Shown piece after piece: positions 48,352-56,628 of a DNA stretch of 64,000 bases; positions within the stretch are counted from its first letter, which is position 1; every line of letters begins with the position of its first letter. Origin of the DNA: Vibrio bathopelagicus (GTDB lineage Bacteria; Pseudomonadota; Gammaproteobacteria; Enterobacterales; Vibrionaceae). Location: assembly GCF_014879975.1 (NCBI RefSeq), contig NZ_CP062501.1:1488001-1552000 (forward strand), written 5' to 3'. Made by a program: the position numbers and the translations under genes. The notes beneath the pieces are model-generated. The model ran no database searches and was not told the origin of the DNA. It was given only the letters and a program-made list of their open reading frames with translations.

Positions 48352-49369
48352 CTTTAAATTGCTCTTTGATGCTTAATATTTGAGGTAGGTTTTCGAACAG
48401 TAAATCGACAATTCGAGGGTCAAAGTGTTTACCTTTTTGCTCTTCAAACAAGGCGAGTGCTTCATCGACGCTCCACGCTTTTTTATAGGGTCTTTCTGCT
48501 GTTAAGGCATCAAACACATCAGCGACCGCTGCAATACGCCCAACTAAAGGGATCTCTTCACCCGCGATCTGGTTTGGATAACCACTGCCATCCCATTTTT
48601 CATGATGATATTGTGCTACCTGAATCGCCATGCGCATCAGCTTGGAGTCACTCTGTCTTCCAAGGATCTCAACACCATACTCGACATGCTTCTGCATAAT
48701 GGTCCACTCGTCGGCGTCTAATTTACCCGGCTTGAGTAACACACTATCTGGAATACCAATCTTGCCAATATCATGCATCGGAGCGGCATCACGTAAAGTT
48801 TCTGCATCTTCGTCTGTCATACCTAAAGCTTTGGCTAAGATCTCGCAATAGTGACTCATACGCATTACGTGCATACCGGTTTCATTATCTTTAAATTCAG
48901 CCGCCCTACCCAATATGTTAAGGGTCTCTAGCTTACCCAGATTGATCTCTTGAGTTTTCTCTTTCACCTGACTGAACAACGCGCGTTGCTGGTCATAAAG
49001 AGTAATGTGAGTTTTCACACGCTGCAGCGCGATTTCAGGTGTAATTGGCTTCGTCAGGTAGTCAACAGCACCTAGAGATAACCCTTTCACTTCGGCTTCT
49101 GGACCAATCTTAGCGGTAACGAATATGACGGGTATATGTGCCGTATTTGGCTGAGCTTTCAGCTGACGACATACCTCGTAACCATCTATGTCAGGCATCA
49201 TGATATCGAGGAGAATAAGATCAGGCTGCGGCACCATCTTGGCAATTTTAATACCGATGGTACCGTTAATTGCGACCTTTACTTGATAGGTATCTTTGAG
49301 TATTGCTGTTAACACATCCAAGTTGCTCGGGGTGTCATCCACGACTAACACTATAGGTTTACGACTCAT
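48344..49369 (-). CDS. Response regulator with HD-GYP phosphodiesterase domain
   Basis: The 341-residue product has an N-terminal receiver (LVVDDTPSNLDVL; LILLDIMMPDIDGYEV with the phosphorylated Asp) and a C-terminal HD-GYP domain (HDIGKIGIPDSVLLKPG; then YHHEKWDGSGYP). All HD-GYP motifs are intact, so it should degrade c-di-GMP when phosphorylated. It is the first gene of a two-gene operon with the hybrid kinase, overlapping it by 8 bp. Confidence 0.92.
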   Translation of the reverse strand: MSRKPIVLVVDDTPSNLDVLTAILKDTYQVKVAINGTIGIKIAKMVPQPDLILLDIMMPDIDGYEVCRQLKAQPNTAHIPVIFVTAKIGPEAEVKGLSLGAVDYLTKPITPEIALQRVKTHITLYDQQRALFSQVKEKTQEINLGKLETLNILGRAAEFKDNETGMHVMRMSHYCEILAKALGMTDEDAETLRDAAPMHDIGKIGIPDSVLLKPGKLDADEWTIMQKHVEYGVEILGRQSDSKLMRMAIQVAQYHHEKWDGSGYPNQIAGEEIPLVGRIAAVADVFDALTAERPYKKAWSVDEALALFEEQKGKHFDPRIVDLLFENLPQILSIKEQFKDE

Positions 49370-49636
49370 TGATACCTCGTATAAAAATCAAACAGTTATA
49401 ATCATAGTGTAGATGGCTTTTCTTACCTCTCAACATGAAAATGACAAATGATTGTTAAAAATGGAGGGTAGATCTTCGAGTGACATCAAACTAACGCTGA
49501 GTTGATATGCATGTCAGAAACTCGTCGTACAAACTTCATACAATTCATCGAGTAACTCACCTTACTGTTAATTTTGGTCGCTAGATGGATGCCCATATCG
49601 GCATTAGAAACTAGAACAATCTATCGACTCAGGAAC

Positions 49637-50401
49637 CTAACGACCTGAGTAATACATGCAGATTCGAACACCATCAAACTCACGAATCTCAAATGGAATC
49701 TCGTAGATCGACTCCATCACTGACTTTTCAACCACTTCAGAAACCTTACCCGACTTAACCACTTTGCCTTTCTTCATCGCGACAATGTTATCTGAATAGC
49801 AAGAAGCGAAGTTGATGTCGTGAATTACGATAACGACCGCTTTATTAAACTCATGGGCCAAACGATGCAGCGTCTGCATGATTTCCACAGAGTGTTTAAT
49901 ATCTAGGTTGTTCAGTGGCTCATCCAAGAACACATAGTCGGTATCTTGCGCCACAACCATCGCAATAAACGCCATTTGACGCTGACCGCCACTGAGCTCA
50001 TCAAGGTATTTGTTTTGAATATCGGTAATACCAAGATGTTCTAACGCCGTATCGACGACTTTATGATCTTCGTCTTTCAAGCGACCTTGAGAGTGTGGGA
50101 AGCGGCCAAAACAGACCAATTCACGAATCGTAAATCGCATATTGATGTTATTTGACTGTCTTAGTACAGCAAGGTGCTTCGCTAGCTCTTTGGTATCCCA
50201 CTCAGCCAGTAATTTATCGCCAATAACGACCTCGCCCGCATCACTTTCGGTCAAGCGACTCGCCATAGAAAGCAGCGTACTTTTACCCGCACCATTTGGG
50301 CCAATGATAGAAGTCACTTCTCCTTTCGGGAACATAGCACTGGCATCATCCACCACGAGTGACTTGCCATACTTCTTACTTAAACCTGTTAATTTAATCA
50401 C
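49637..50401 (-). CDS. vctC: Iron-siderophore ABC transporter ATP-binding protein (VctC-like)
   Basis: The 254-residue product has Walker A GPNGAGKSTLL, the signature LSGGQRQMAFIAM and Walker B YVFLDEP, and belongs to the FecE/FepC type of siderophore importers. It starts with GTG; AAAGG lies nine bases upstream. It is the last gene of the binding protein-permease-permease-ATPase operon, the gene order of the V. cholerae vctPDGC locus for catecholate siderophores. The assignment to vct rests on order and general likeness. Confidence 0.78.
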   Translation of the reverse strand: MIKLTGLSKKYGKSLVVDDASAMFPKGEVTSIIGPNGAGKSTLLSMASRLTESDAGEVVIGDKLLAEWDTKELAKHLAVLRQSNNINMRFTIRELVCFGRFPHSQGRLKDEDHKVVDTALEHLGITDIQNKYLDELSGGQRQMAFIAMVVAQDTDYVFLDEPLNNLDIKHSVEIMQTLHRLAHEFNKAVVIVIHDINFASCYSDNIVAMKKGKVVKSGKVSEVVEKSVMESIYEIPFEIREFDGVRICMYYSGR

Positions 50402-50413
50402 TACTTACTACCT

Positions 50414-51364
50414 TTACTGAATTCTGGTGCGTAACAACAAGAACATAAAATACAAACCACCGACCAAGTTAATGATCACGCTCACTGTGGTTTCAAACGC
50501 CATTACTTTTTCGATGAACCATTGGCCAGAAACCAATAGCACTATCGCTAACAAGCTGCTTGCGATGATAAGCACACGATGCTGATAAGATCTGAATATC
50601 TGGCGAGCTAAACTCACGGTGATCAAGCCAAAGAACAGCACAGGGCCAACTAGAGCCGTAGATACCGCAACCATCACTGACACAATCACCAAGGTAATCT
50701 GAGTCAGTCGCTTGGTGTTCACGCCCAAGCTTGTCGCGTTATCAACACCAAGCCAAAGTACATCAAGCTTAGGAGCCAACAGCCACAGGCCAGTCAAGCT
50801 CAAACCCAATGGAATAAGGCTGAGATAAACCAGTTCTCCTTTCACGTTATTGAAGCTTGCGAACATCACATTCTGCAGCACCGCAAATTCGTTCGGATCA
50901 ATCAACATCGCAAGGAAGTTCGCTAAGCTCGAGAATACGCTGCCACACACGATGCCAATCAGAAGCAATGTGAACACGTTGTTTCGCTTACTCTTAAAGT
51001 AGAAATGGAACAGAGCAAACGAGAACAAGATCATCACAGTCACAGACATCGAAAAGTTTGCGATTGAATCAATTACCCAGAAGCTGGTACTGCCAAACAC
51101 AAATAGAAGTACCGTTTGAACCAGCATATACAAGCTGTCAAAGCCCAAGATGGATGGGGTTAGAATTCGATTATTAGTGATGGTTTGAAAAACCAGTGAC
51201 GACGCCGAAATCGCTACCGCCGCCAATACAATCGACAGCAGTTTTGGTAGTCGCAGAGACAAAAAGAACTCGTAGTTATCCCACGTAAGGCCCTGCCCGA
51301 TGAATAACGCTGTCATACCCAAAGACGCGATAGCCAGAATCGCAATTTTTACTGAATCACGCAT
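50414..51364 (-). CDS. vctG: Iron-siderophore ABC transporter permease (VctG-like)
   Basis: The 316-residue membrane protein is a FecCD-family permease with about nine to ten helices, including the conserved LRLPKLLSIVLAAVAISASS near the N-terminus and GPVLFFGLITVSLARQI. It overlaps the upstream permease by 8 bp and is followed 12 bp later by the ATPase gene. The two permeases form the inner-membrane channel for the ferric siderophore. Confidence 0.78.
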   Translation of the reverse strand: MRDSVKIAILAIASLGMTALFIGQGLTWDNYEFFLSLRLPKLLSIVLAAVAISASSLVFQTITNNRILTPSILGFDSLYMLVQTVLLFVFGSTSFWVIDSIANFSMSVTVMILFSFALFHFYFKSKRNNVFTLLLIGIVCGSVFSSLANFLAMLIDPNEFAVLQNVMFASFNNVKGELVYLSLIPLGLSLTGLWLLAPKLDVLWLGVDNATSLGVNTKRLTQITLVIVSVMVAVSTALVGPVLFFGLITVSLARQIFRSYQHRVLIIASSLLAIVLLVSGQWFIEKVMAFETTVSVIINLVGGLYFMFLLLRTRIQ

Positions 51365-52310
51365 TCGACTTGTCTCTCATGATTAGGTAGATAAAAATCA
51401 ATCCACCAAAGATGCTGATTACCATAGAGATTGGAATCTCGTAAGGGAAAATGACGATTCGAGCTAACAAGTCACAAGCTAGTACCAAGATCACGCCCCA
51501 GTAGGCTGTCCAAGGCAGAATCTTCTTCATGTTATCGCCCATCATCAGTGAAACGATATTTGGCACGATAAGGCCAAGGAATGGGATGACACCGACAATC
51601 ATCACCACAGAAGAAGCACAGATAGCCACAAGAGCAACACCAATGAAGACGATCTTCTGGTAATTCAAGCCGATGTTTTTCGCGAAGCTTTCACCAATGC
51701 TCGCCGCACTAAACTGGCTTGCAAAGTAGTAAGCCAACATACAAGCAGGCACTGCTAGATAAAGGATTTCATAGCTGCCCTGCAACACGCTCGCAAAGTT
51801 CGCCATCGTCCATGCAGACATGGTTTGTACCAAGTCATACTTGTAAGCAATAAATGTCGTCAGCGCCGAAACCACGTTGCCATACATGATGCCTATCAAA
51901 GGCACTAAGACTGCGTTTTTAAACTTGAGGTGCTGTAGAAAACGAACCAATAACATGGTGCCGAACACCGCAAACGCGAAGATAAAGCCTAAGTAGCTCC
52001 ATTGTGCGGCGTTACCCAACACTAGAATACCGACGATATAACCCAACATCGCACAGTCAATGGTGCCCATCGTCGAAGGCGCAGCAAACTTGTTCTGTAC
52101 GATCTGCTGCATGATCAAGCCAGACACACTCAACCCCGCACCAGCAAGCACAATCGCGAACAGTCGAGGAATTCGACTAACAATATAAATAGAGTTGGCG
52201 TGTTGGTTGCCATTAAAGAAGTCACTAAAACTGATTTCAGCGACCCCAATCATCAATGACGCAATGCATAACACAACAAGAAATACAGCAGCTGCAATAG
52301 GTTTCAGCAT
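51357..52310 (-). CDS. vctD: Iron-siderophore ABC transporter permease (VctD-like)
   Basis: The 317-residue product is a FecCD permease with SRIPRLFAIVLAGAGLSVSG and GVIPFLGLIVPNIVSLM, both family hallmarks. It lies after the hairpin that follows the binding protein gene, so it is probably expressed at a lower level than the binding protein. It pairs with the next permease. Confidence 0.78.
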   Translation of the reverse strand: MLKPIAAAVFLVVLCIASLMIGVAEISFSDFFNGNQHANSIYIVSRIPRLFAIVLAGAGLSVSGLIMQQIVQNKFAAPSTMGTIDCAMLGYIVGILVLGNAAQWSYLGFIFAFAVFGTMLLVRFLQHLKFKNAVLVPLIGIMYGNVVSALTTFIAYKYDLVQTMSAWTMANFASVLQGSYEILYLAVPACMLAYYFASQFSAASIGESFAKNIGLNYQKIVFIGVALVAICASSVVMIVGVIPFLGLIVPNIVSLMMGDNMKKILPWTAYWGVILVLACDLLARIVIFPYEIPISMVISIFGGLIFIYLIMRDKSNA

Positions 52311-52360
52311 AGAAATAATACTAAGGTAGGTCTCTTGGAGTCCGTATGAAAAGTGAAAAA

Positions 52361-52388
52361 GGGCTTATAAGAACACTCTTATAAGCCC
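52361..52388 (-). terminator. Hairpin between the binding protein and permease genes
   Basis: GGGCTTATAAGA and TCTTATAAGCCC form a perfect 12-bp stem with a 4-nt loop, followed on the minus strand by TTTTT. It probably ends most transcripts after the binding protein gene or protects its mRNA, giving more binding protein than permease. Confidence 0.75.
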
Positions 52389-52408
52389 GAAAATCTGATC
52401 AGTGGTTA

Positions 52409-53341
52409 CTATTGAATCGTACGTTCAATGTCACCCAGCATTCTGTGAATCGCTGTCACACCGCCACCCGCCAGATACCAAGCACTTGAATCAAGGTAAA
52501 CGATGTTGCCTTGTTGCGCTGCTGGTGTTGCTGCTACTAGTGGGTTATCGAACAGTTGTGGTGCACGGCCTTCTGACTTACCAATTGCTTTCTCACGATC
52601 TAGGATGTACAGCACTTCAGGTTTTGCATCTGCAATGTATTCGAAAGAGATAAGGTTGCCGTGAGTACCTTTAATTGGCGCTACTTTCGCACTCTTAGAT
52701 TCGACGTAACCGAAGTCATCAAAGATAATCGAGAAACGGCTGCCTTTGTTGAACATCGCAATGTTGTTGCCGTTATTCATTAGCATCATAGCTGAGGTTT
52801 CGTTAGCGGCTACTTTGTCATTTACCGCTGAAATCGAAGCTTGAGTCTCGTCGATGAGCGCTTCAACTTCTGCTTGCTTACCAAAGATGTCGCCTAGCGC
52901 GCGCCAGTTTTGTTGTGCATCAGCCCAATACTTGTCACCTTCAATAGAGAACATGATAGTTGGGGCGATTTGTGCCAACTTGTCGTAAACCTTAAGCATG
53001 CGGTTTTCTGCGATGATCACATCAGGCTTCAACATGTAGATAGCTTCAAAATCAGGTTCGCTCAATGAACCAGTATTCGCCGTCGTTTCTTTGTATGAGG
53101 TAAGGTAGTCAGGCATTAAGCTGTGAGGCGCGCCTACTGGTTCCACACCAATTTTATCCAGCACATCCAAGCTACCAAAGCCCAGAACCACCACACGTTG
53201 TGGCACTTCATCAAACTGCGCTGTGCCCTTTACGTGCTCAATGGTGATGGTTTCCGCTTGAGCGGTCATCATCAAAGACGATGCAAGAACGATGGCAAGT
53301 CCGCTCAACAACTGGCGAACTGAATTAATAGTTTTCTTCAT
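52409..53341 (-). CDS. vctP: Siderophore-binding periplasmic protein (VctP-like)
   Basis: The 310-residue product has a signal peptide (LSGLAIVLASSLMMTAQA) and the FecB/BtuF-type fold of siderophore-binding proteins: VPQRVVVLGFGSLDVLDKIG, then PDFEAIYMLKPDVIIAENRM. It captures ferric siderophore in the periplasm and gives it to the permeases. AAGGAAGAAAC lies before the ATG. A Fur-box-like sequence about 145 bp upstream suggests iron control. Confidence 0.82.
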   Translation of the reverse strand: MKKTINSVRQLLSGLAIVLASSLMMTAQAETITIEHVKGTAQFDEVPQRVVVLGFGSLDVLDKIGVEPVGAPHSLMPDYLTSYKETTANTGSLSEPDFEAIYMLKPDVIIAENRMLKVYDKLAQIAPTIMFSIEGDKYWADAQQNWRALGDIFGKQAEVEALIDETQASISAVNDKVAANETSAMMLMNNGNNIAMFNKGSRFSIIFDDFGYVESKSAKVAPIKGTHGNLISFEYIADAKPEVLYILDREKAIGKSEGRAPQLFDNPLVAATPAAQQGNIVYLDSSAWYLAGGGVTAIHRMLGDIERTIQ

Positions 53342-54214
53342 GTTTCTTCCTTTGCCATTGAGTTAAACCACCACTCATGACAATAAAAGTCATACTACTC
53401 ATAGATGAGCATGGGGAGTACACAACTGCTAAATAACGATAATTTAAAGTTTGCCAGTGAATTGACAACAAACTTGTAACGCAAGTGATAATTATTATTA
53501 ATTATATTTGCGATAAAATTAAGGCACAACTACTTTGTTATTCAGAAACGTAAAAGTGATTATTCATATTTTGCGAGGCTTCGCTTCGAAGTATTGAGAT
53601 AGTCAACGACATAGAGGGTATAGACAGAGAAAGTGAACGGTTGGACAAATAAAAATACGGCTAAGATGTCTATCGGTCTGAAGCTGAAAGAAGCGATCTA
53701 TTCCTGTAAACGCAATCCTTACGTATAGTTTCCACTTGTGATTTACAATGTAAAGATATTATATAACAGTCACTTAATTTAGAAAAACAATAACAAAGAC
53801 ACGAAAACGTGTTGAACACATTATGAGTTCAACAAGCATCATCAATAACACGCTTATGAAAGAGTCACCACCCCACCAATACGCTCGCTAAATCCTCATC
53901 AAACGCTGATAAATCATTCAATTTTATTTTGAGATTAAATTAAAAATAGGGTTGTAATTTAAAAAACTAGGCGTATAGTTCGCCACTTGGCTCTAATTTA
54001 TAGAGTTGTTAATGCTAAAGTAAGTCCAAGTTCCACATAGACAGTTCTCGATTCCCTCGTTACACCATCTCTGCGTCAGCTTTCACCTAGATAGTCATTC
54101 AATAGCTTTTAAATTCGATCCTACTACCGCTCTATTCGTCATTTGCTTTCTTTTTAGCGAATTCAAAATAGATCGCCTACTTAAATATAAATGTAATAAA
54201 CACAAGGCACAGTT
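53342..54214. other. Long intergenic region upstream of the siderophore operon
   Basis: The gap of about 870 bp holds a Fur-box-like sequence near 53487-53505 and, at 53799-53833, two inverted repeats in tandem: ACACG with CGTGT (AAAA loop) and GTTGAAC with GTTCAAC. No ORF is convincing. The right-hand part, from about 53900, is AT-rich and may hold the promoter of the small ORF pair at 54215. Confidence 0.5.
53487..53505 (-). promoter_or_regulatory. Fur-box-like sequence upstream of the siderophore operon
   Basis: GATAATTATTATTAATTAT agrees with the 19-base Fur consensus at 12 positions, including the first six. It lies about 145 bp before the binding protein start. Iron repression of such operons is established for Vibrio; use of this exact site is inference. 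Confidence 0.45.
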
Positions 54215-54313
54215 ATGTCACGCAGAACAACACGACAAACCCATTGGTACCAACTATCACGCGAAAAAACAGTCCATAAACTAAAAGGTAATAAATGCTC
54301 AAGATTAAAATAG
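54215..54313 (+). CDS. Possible 32-residue basic small protein
   Basis: This short ORF encodes MSRRTTRQTHWYQLSREKTV and twelve more residues (HKLKGNKCSRLK). AAGG lies seven bases before the ATG. It is very basic and has no homology I recognise. Its end overlaps the next small ORF by 19 bp, so it could be a leader peptide controlling that gene's translation or a small protein itself. Confidence 0.4.
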   Translation: MSRRTTRQTHWYQLSREKTVHKLKGNKCSRLK

Positions 54314-54504
54314 ACTTACATAAAGAAGAAATTTCATGGGTCACCGAGATTCGACAGCTCAATAGCGATATACTCCACCGCCACATATTGCCCAAGCTAC
54401 AACATCACAGTTATCTCATCGACTTTGAATTTAATGAACGAGAAAGCATCGGAACTATCGTTTCAGGCAACGGAAACACCCTAGGACATTTCACACTCCT
54501 ATAG
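54295..54504 (+). CDS. Possible 69-residue small protein
   Basis: The ORF starts with AAAAGG seven bases upstream, a good ribosome site. The product has a charged N-terminus (MLKIKIDLHKEEISWVTEI) and a beta-like C-terminus, without signal peptide or membrane segment. I do not recognise a family. It overlaps the preceding short ORF, which suggests coupling. Confidence 0.5.
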   Translation: MLKIKIDLHKEEISWVTEIRQLNSDILHRHILPKLQHHSYLIDFEFNERESIGTIVSGNGNTLGHFTLL

Positions 54505-54718
54505 CATTTCCCAAAGGCTGAAAAAAGAAACATCACCGAGTTCCAAAGATATAAAAGATGTCACCCTCAATTCGCTCTAGCAGAACAAAATAGAGTAGAA
54601 GTAAAACAGATCAGAAACCTAGCCCTTTTTGCATTTCACACGCGGCTAACGCTAGCTAGGTTATCGTGCTTCTATTGAAACCAACTTATATCGAACTCTA
54701 ATCACCAATGAGTCATTA

Positions 54719-55312
54719 TCATTGCGTTAACGGCATCGACCTTAACTTTTGATCAAGAGTATATAAGTGTTCTGCAGCTTGCATGTGTTGAGGGTAATCA
54801 CTGAATTTCTCACGATTCTCCTCATTCATCTTACATGTCTCATCCACCAGCATTAACTTCCAATACAGCTTTGTTGTATGCAGCATCGCCAGTAAAGGTT
54901 TGAACACCTCTTTCTCATAAGCTTGAATCAACTCTTCAATCAATTCGTCACGCTCGTCTTCACTTGCGATTGAACCATTGGCTGCCGACAACACCTTTTG
55001 ATATTTCAGATTGAGTTGCAGCTTATCCATCACCGTTTGGTTATCTTCCGCCAGTTCGATGAGCTTTGACTTAATGATGCTCAACCAATTCGCTTGACTA
55101 AGAACCACATCATCAACACTCTCAATATCTTCACGTATTTGACGTTCTACGTCTTTTTGAGCTTTCTTTAAAACACCACGCACCTTTTGGAAAGGCAGTT
55201 GAAATTCCTTACTTAGCTCGATAATCAGTTTATGAAAACCACCATTTGGAAGGTGTAAGTTTTCTTTAAACGTAGCCATTGCAGCTTCTTGCTGATCGGT
55301 AAGGTTGGTCAT
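54719..55312 (-). CDS. Hypothetical helical cytoplasmic protein
   Basis: The 197-residue product is almost wholly helical and charged, with likely coiled-coil parts (KVRGVLKKAQKDVERQIRED; ELIQAYEKEVFKPL). It has no signal peptide or membrane segment and no domain I know. It stands alone, with AAATAAAATG and no strong ribosome site upstream. Its function is unknown. Confidence 0.7.
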   Translation of the reverse strand: MTNLTDQQEAAMATFKENLHLPNGGFHKLIIELSKEFQLPFQKVRGVLKKAQKDVERQIREDIESVDDVVLSQANWLSIIKSKLIELAEDNQTVMDKLQLNLKYQKVLSAANGSIASEDERDELIEELIQAYEKEVFKPLLAMLHTTKLYWKLMLVDETCKMNEENREKFSDYPQHMQAAEHLYTLDQKLRSMPLTQ

Positions 55313-55458
55313 TTTATTTCCTATGCTTGATAACTCACGGTGCTGAGCCCTTGATCATACCACTATTAACCGTGATTTCTCCGTAACTTCATGAGTTACA
55401 CCTAGCTATGTACTCAAATTATCTCAAGGCCTTCTCATTCGGCTAGCTTTTAATCCAT

Positions 55459-55578
55459 ATGGCATTAAATGGTAAGTCTCTCTCGACGAATATTCGTACA
55501 TTAGTCGCACAGGGTATACAGCCAGACAGGAGTCATGACTTACATATGAAAGATAACCGTGAGAATTGAGAGAACAAC
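55459..55578 (+). repeat. MALNGK-type leader repeat, copy A
   Basis: ATGGCATTAAATGGTAA (55459-55475) starts a short frame (MALNGKSLSTN...) upstream of a 53-residue ORF. A nearly identical sequence begins at 55898 upstream of the DUF3332 lipoprotein. Both are followed by CTCGA/ATCGA-like bases. They could be related leader peptides or a shared RNA element. Confidence 0.4.
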
Positions 55579-55740
55579 ATGACCTATTCAGAATACAAAG
55601 ACTCCGATTTACATAAGTGCGTGAGCATTGCAGCAGAAGCAATGATTTCAATCGCCAAGTTTACCTTTAAAGCCACAACTCTTTTATTCCGATTTTTCCG
55701 CTGGCTTGCAGTGAAGACTTATACCTATGTTATGAAGTAG
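55579..55740 (+). CDS. Possible 53-residue small protein
   Basis: The ORF MTYSEYKDSDLHKCVSIAAE continues through a helix rich in aromatic and basic residues (TTLLFRFFRWLAVKTYTYV) that may be amphipathic or membrane-associated. GAGAG lies upstream of the ATG and a good terminator follows 40 bp after the stop, which supports a real gene. No family is recognised. Confidence 0.5.
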   Translation: MTYSEYKDSDLHKCVSIAAEAMISIAKFTFKATTLLFRFFRWLAVKTYTYVMK

Positions 55741-55778
55741 TCGTTGTCATTAACACGACTCTCCCTTTCAAAACATCA

Positions 55779-55808
55779 AGCGCGCCCAATTAGGTCGCGC
55801 TTTTTTTA
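55779..55808 (+). terminator. Rho-independent terminator after the 53-residue ORF
   Basis: AGCGCG-CC and GG-CGCGCT pair around an AATTA loop and are followed by eight T residues. Confidence 0.75.
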
Positions 55809-55897
55809 TGCCCAGATTTTTATAACTCGATTTTTTAGGCCTAGCTTTTGATAACTAACCCTTTATACCGAAAGTACGTGAGCATTTTATATCACCG

Positions 55898-55987
55898 ATG
55901 GCGTTAAATGGTAAAACTGGCCATCGAATAAAAACCATACTACACCTGTTCCAACAAAACAGACTTCTAACTTATACAGGTACTAAA
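55898..55987 (+). repeat. MALNGK-type leader repeat, copy B
   Basis: ATGGCGTTAAATGGTAA at 55898-55914 matches copy A at 55459 in all but one base. It begins a frame that runs in phase into the DUF3332 lipoprotein (MALNGKTGHRIKTIL...), but the lipoprotein signal peptide starts later at 55988. Confidence 0.4.
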
Positions 55988-56527
55988 ATGAAAAAGATTG
56001 CACTTAAAATTGTAGGACTAACGGTTTTGGCTTCTGCGCTAACTGGTTGTATCGGCAGTAACGCCGTAACAGGGAAAGTGATGAAATTTAACGTTGAAGT
56101 TGTCGATAACCGCTATGCTCGTGCAGGTGTAAACTTCCTATTAGCGCCTGTATACGGTATTACAACCGCAGCCGACTACGTAGTATTCAACTCACTTGAA
56201 TTCTGGACGGGTAAAAACCCAATCAGTGGCGCGCCGCATGTATTCGATACGAAGACAGACACGCACTTCAAAGTGAACGATGAGCTAGATCCAAGCCTTA
56301 AAGAAGCGCCTGTTGGCCCAATTTCAAACAATCGCACCATCGAGACCGGTGAGATGATTAAGATCGACGAAAACACGGTTCAAATGGACATCGTCTATAC
56401 GTCTGGTGAAACGGCGACTCTGACGGGTATCAAAGACGGTCAAAACGTTAGCTATTACATGGATGGTCAGCTTGTATCGCAGACGACTATCGCTGAATTA
56501 GAGAAGATTCAAGGTACTGAGGCGTAA
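55988..56527 (+). CDS. DUF3332 family lipoprotein
   Basis: The 179-residue product has a lipoprotein signal peptide (KIVGLTVLASALTGC) and the DUF3332 pattern VVDNRYARAGVNFLLAPVYG followed by FNSLEFWTGKNPI. This family is common in Vibrio and related marine bacteria; its function is unknown. The ATG at 55988 is preferred over 55898 because it starts the signal peptide. A bidirectional terminator follows. Confidence 0.82.
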   Translation: MKKIALKIVGLTVLASALTGCIGSNAVTGKVMKFNVEVVDNRYARAGVNFLLAPVYGITTAADYVVFNSLEFWTGKNPISGAPHVFDTKTDTHFKVNDELDPSLKEAPVGPISNNRTIETGEMIKIDENTVQMDIVYTSGETATLTGIKDGQNVSYYMDGQLVSQTTIAELEKIQGTEA

Positions 56528-56590
56528 GGTCCATAGCTCACACAGAGTTCAAGTTCAAAGCTCATATAGGCTTCGAAACTGATAAAATAG

Positions 56591-56618
56591 AAGAAGCCCG
56601 GCAGTTGCCGGGCTTCTT
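56591..56618. terminator. Bidirectional terminator
   Basis: GAAGCCCGGCA and TGCCGGGCTTC form an 11-bp stem with a short loop between the convergent DUF3332 and potassium-channel genes. Confidence 0.8.
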
Positions 56619-56628
56619 CGCATAAGCT

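Noticed and set aside
54213..54395. 60-codon minus-strand frame across the small ORF pair
   Set aside because: It lacks a ribosome site, and the plus-strand ORFs in the same place have good ones.
55898..55987. In-frame upstream start of the DUF3332 lipoprotein
   Set aside because: It would place 30 polar residues before the signal peptide and prevent normal lipoprotein export. It is kept only as a leader element.
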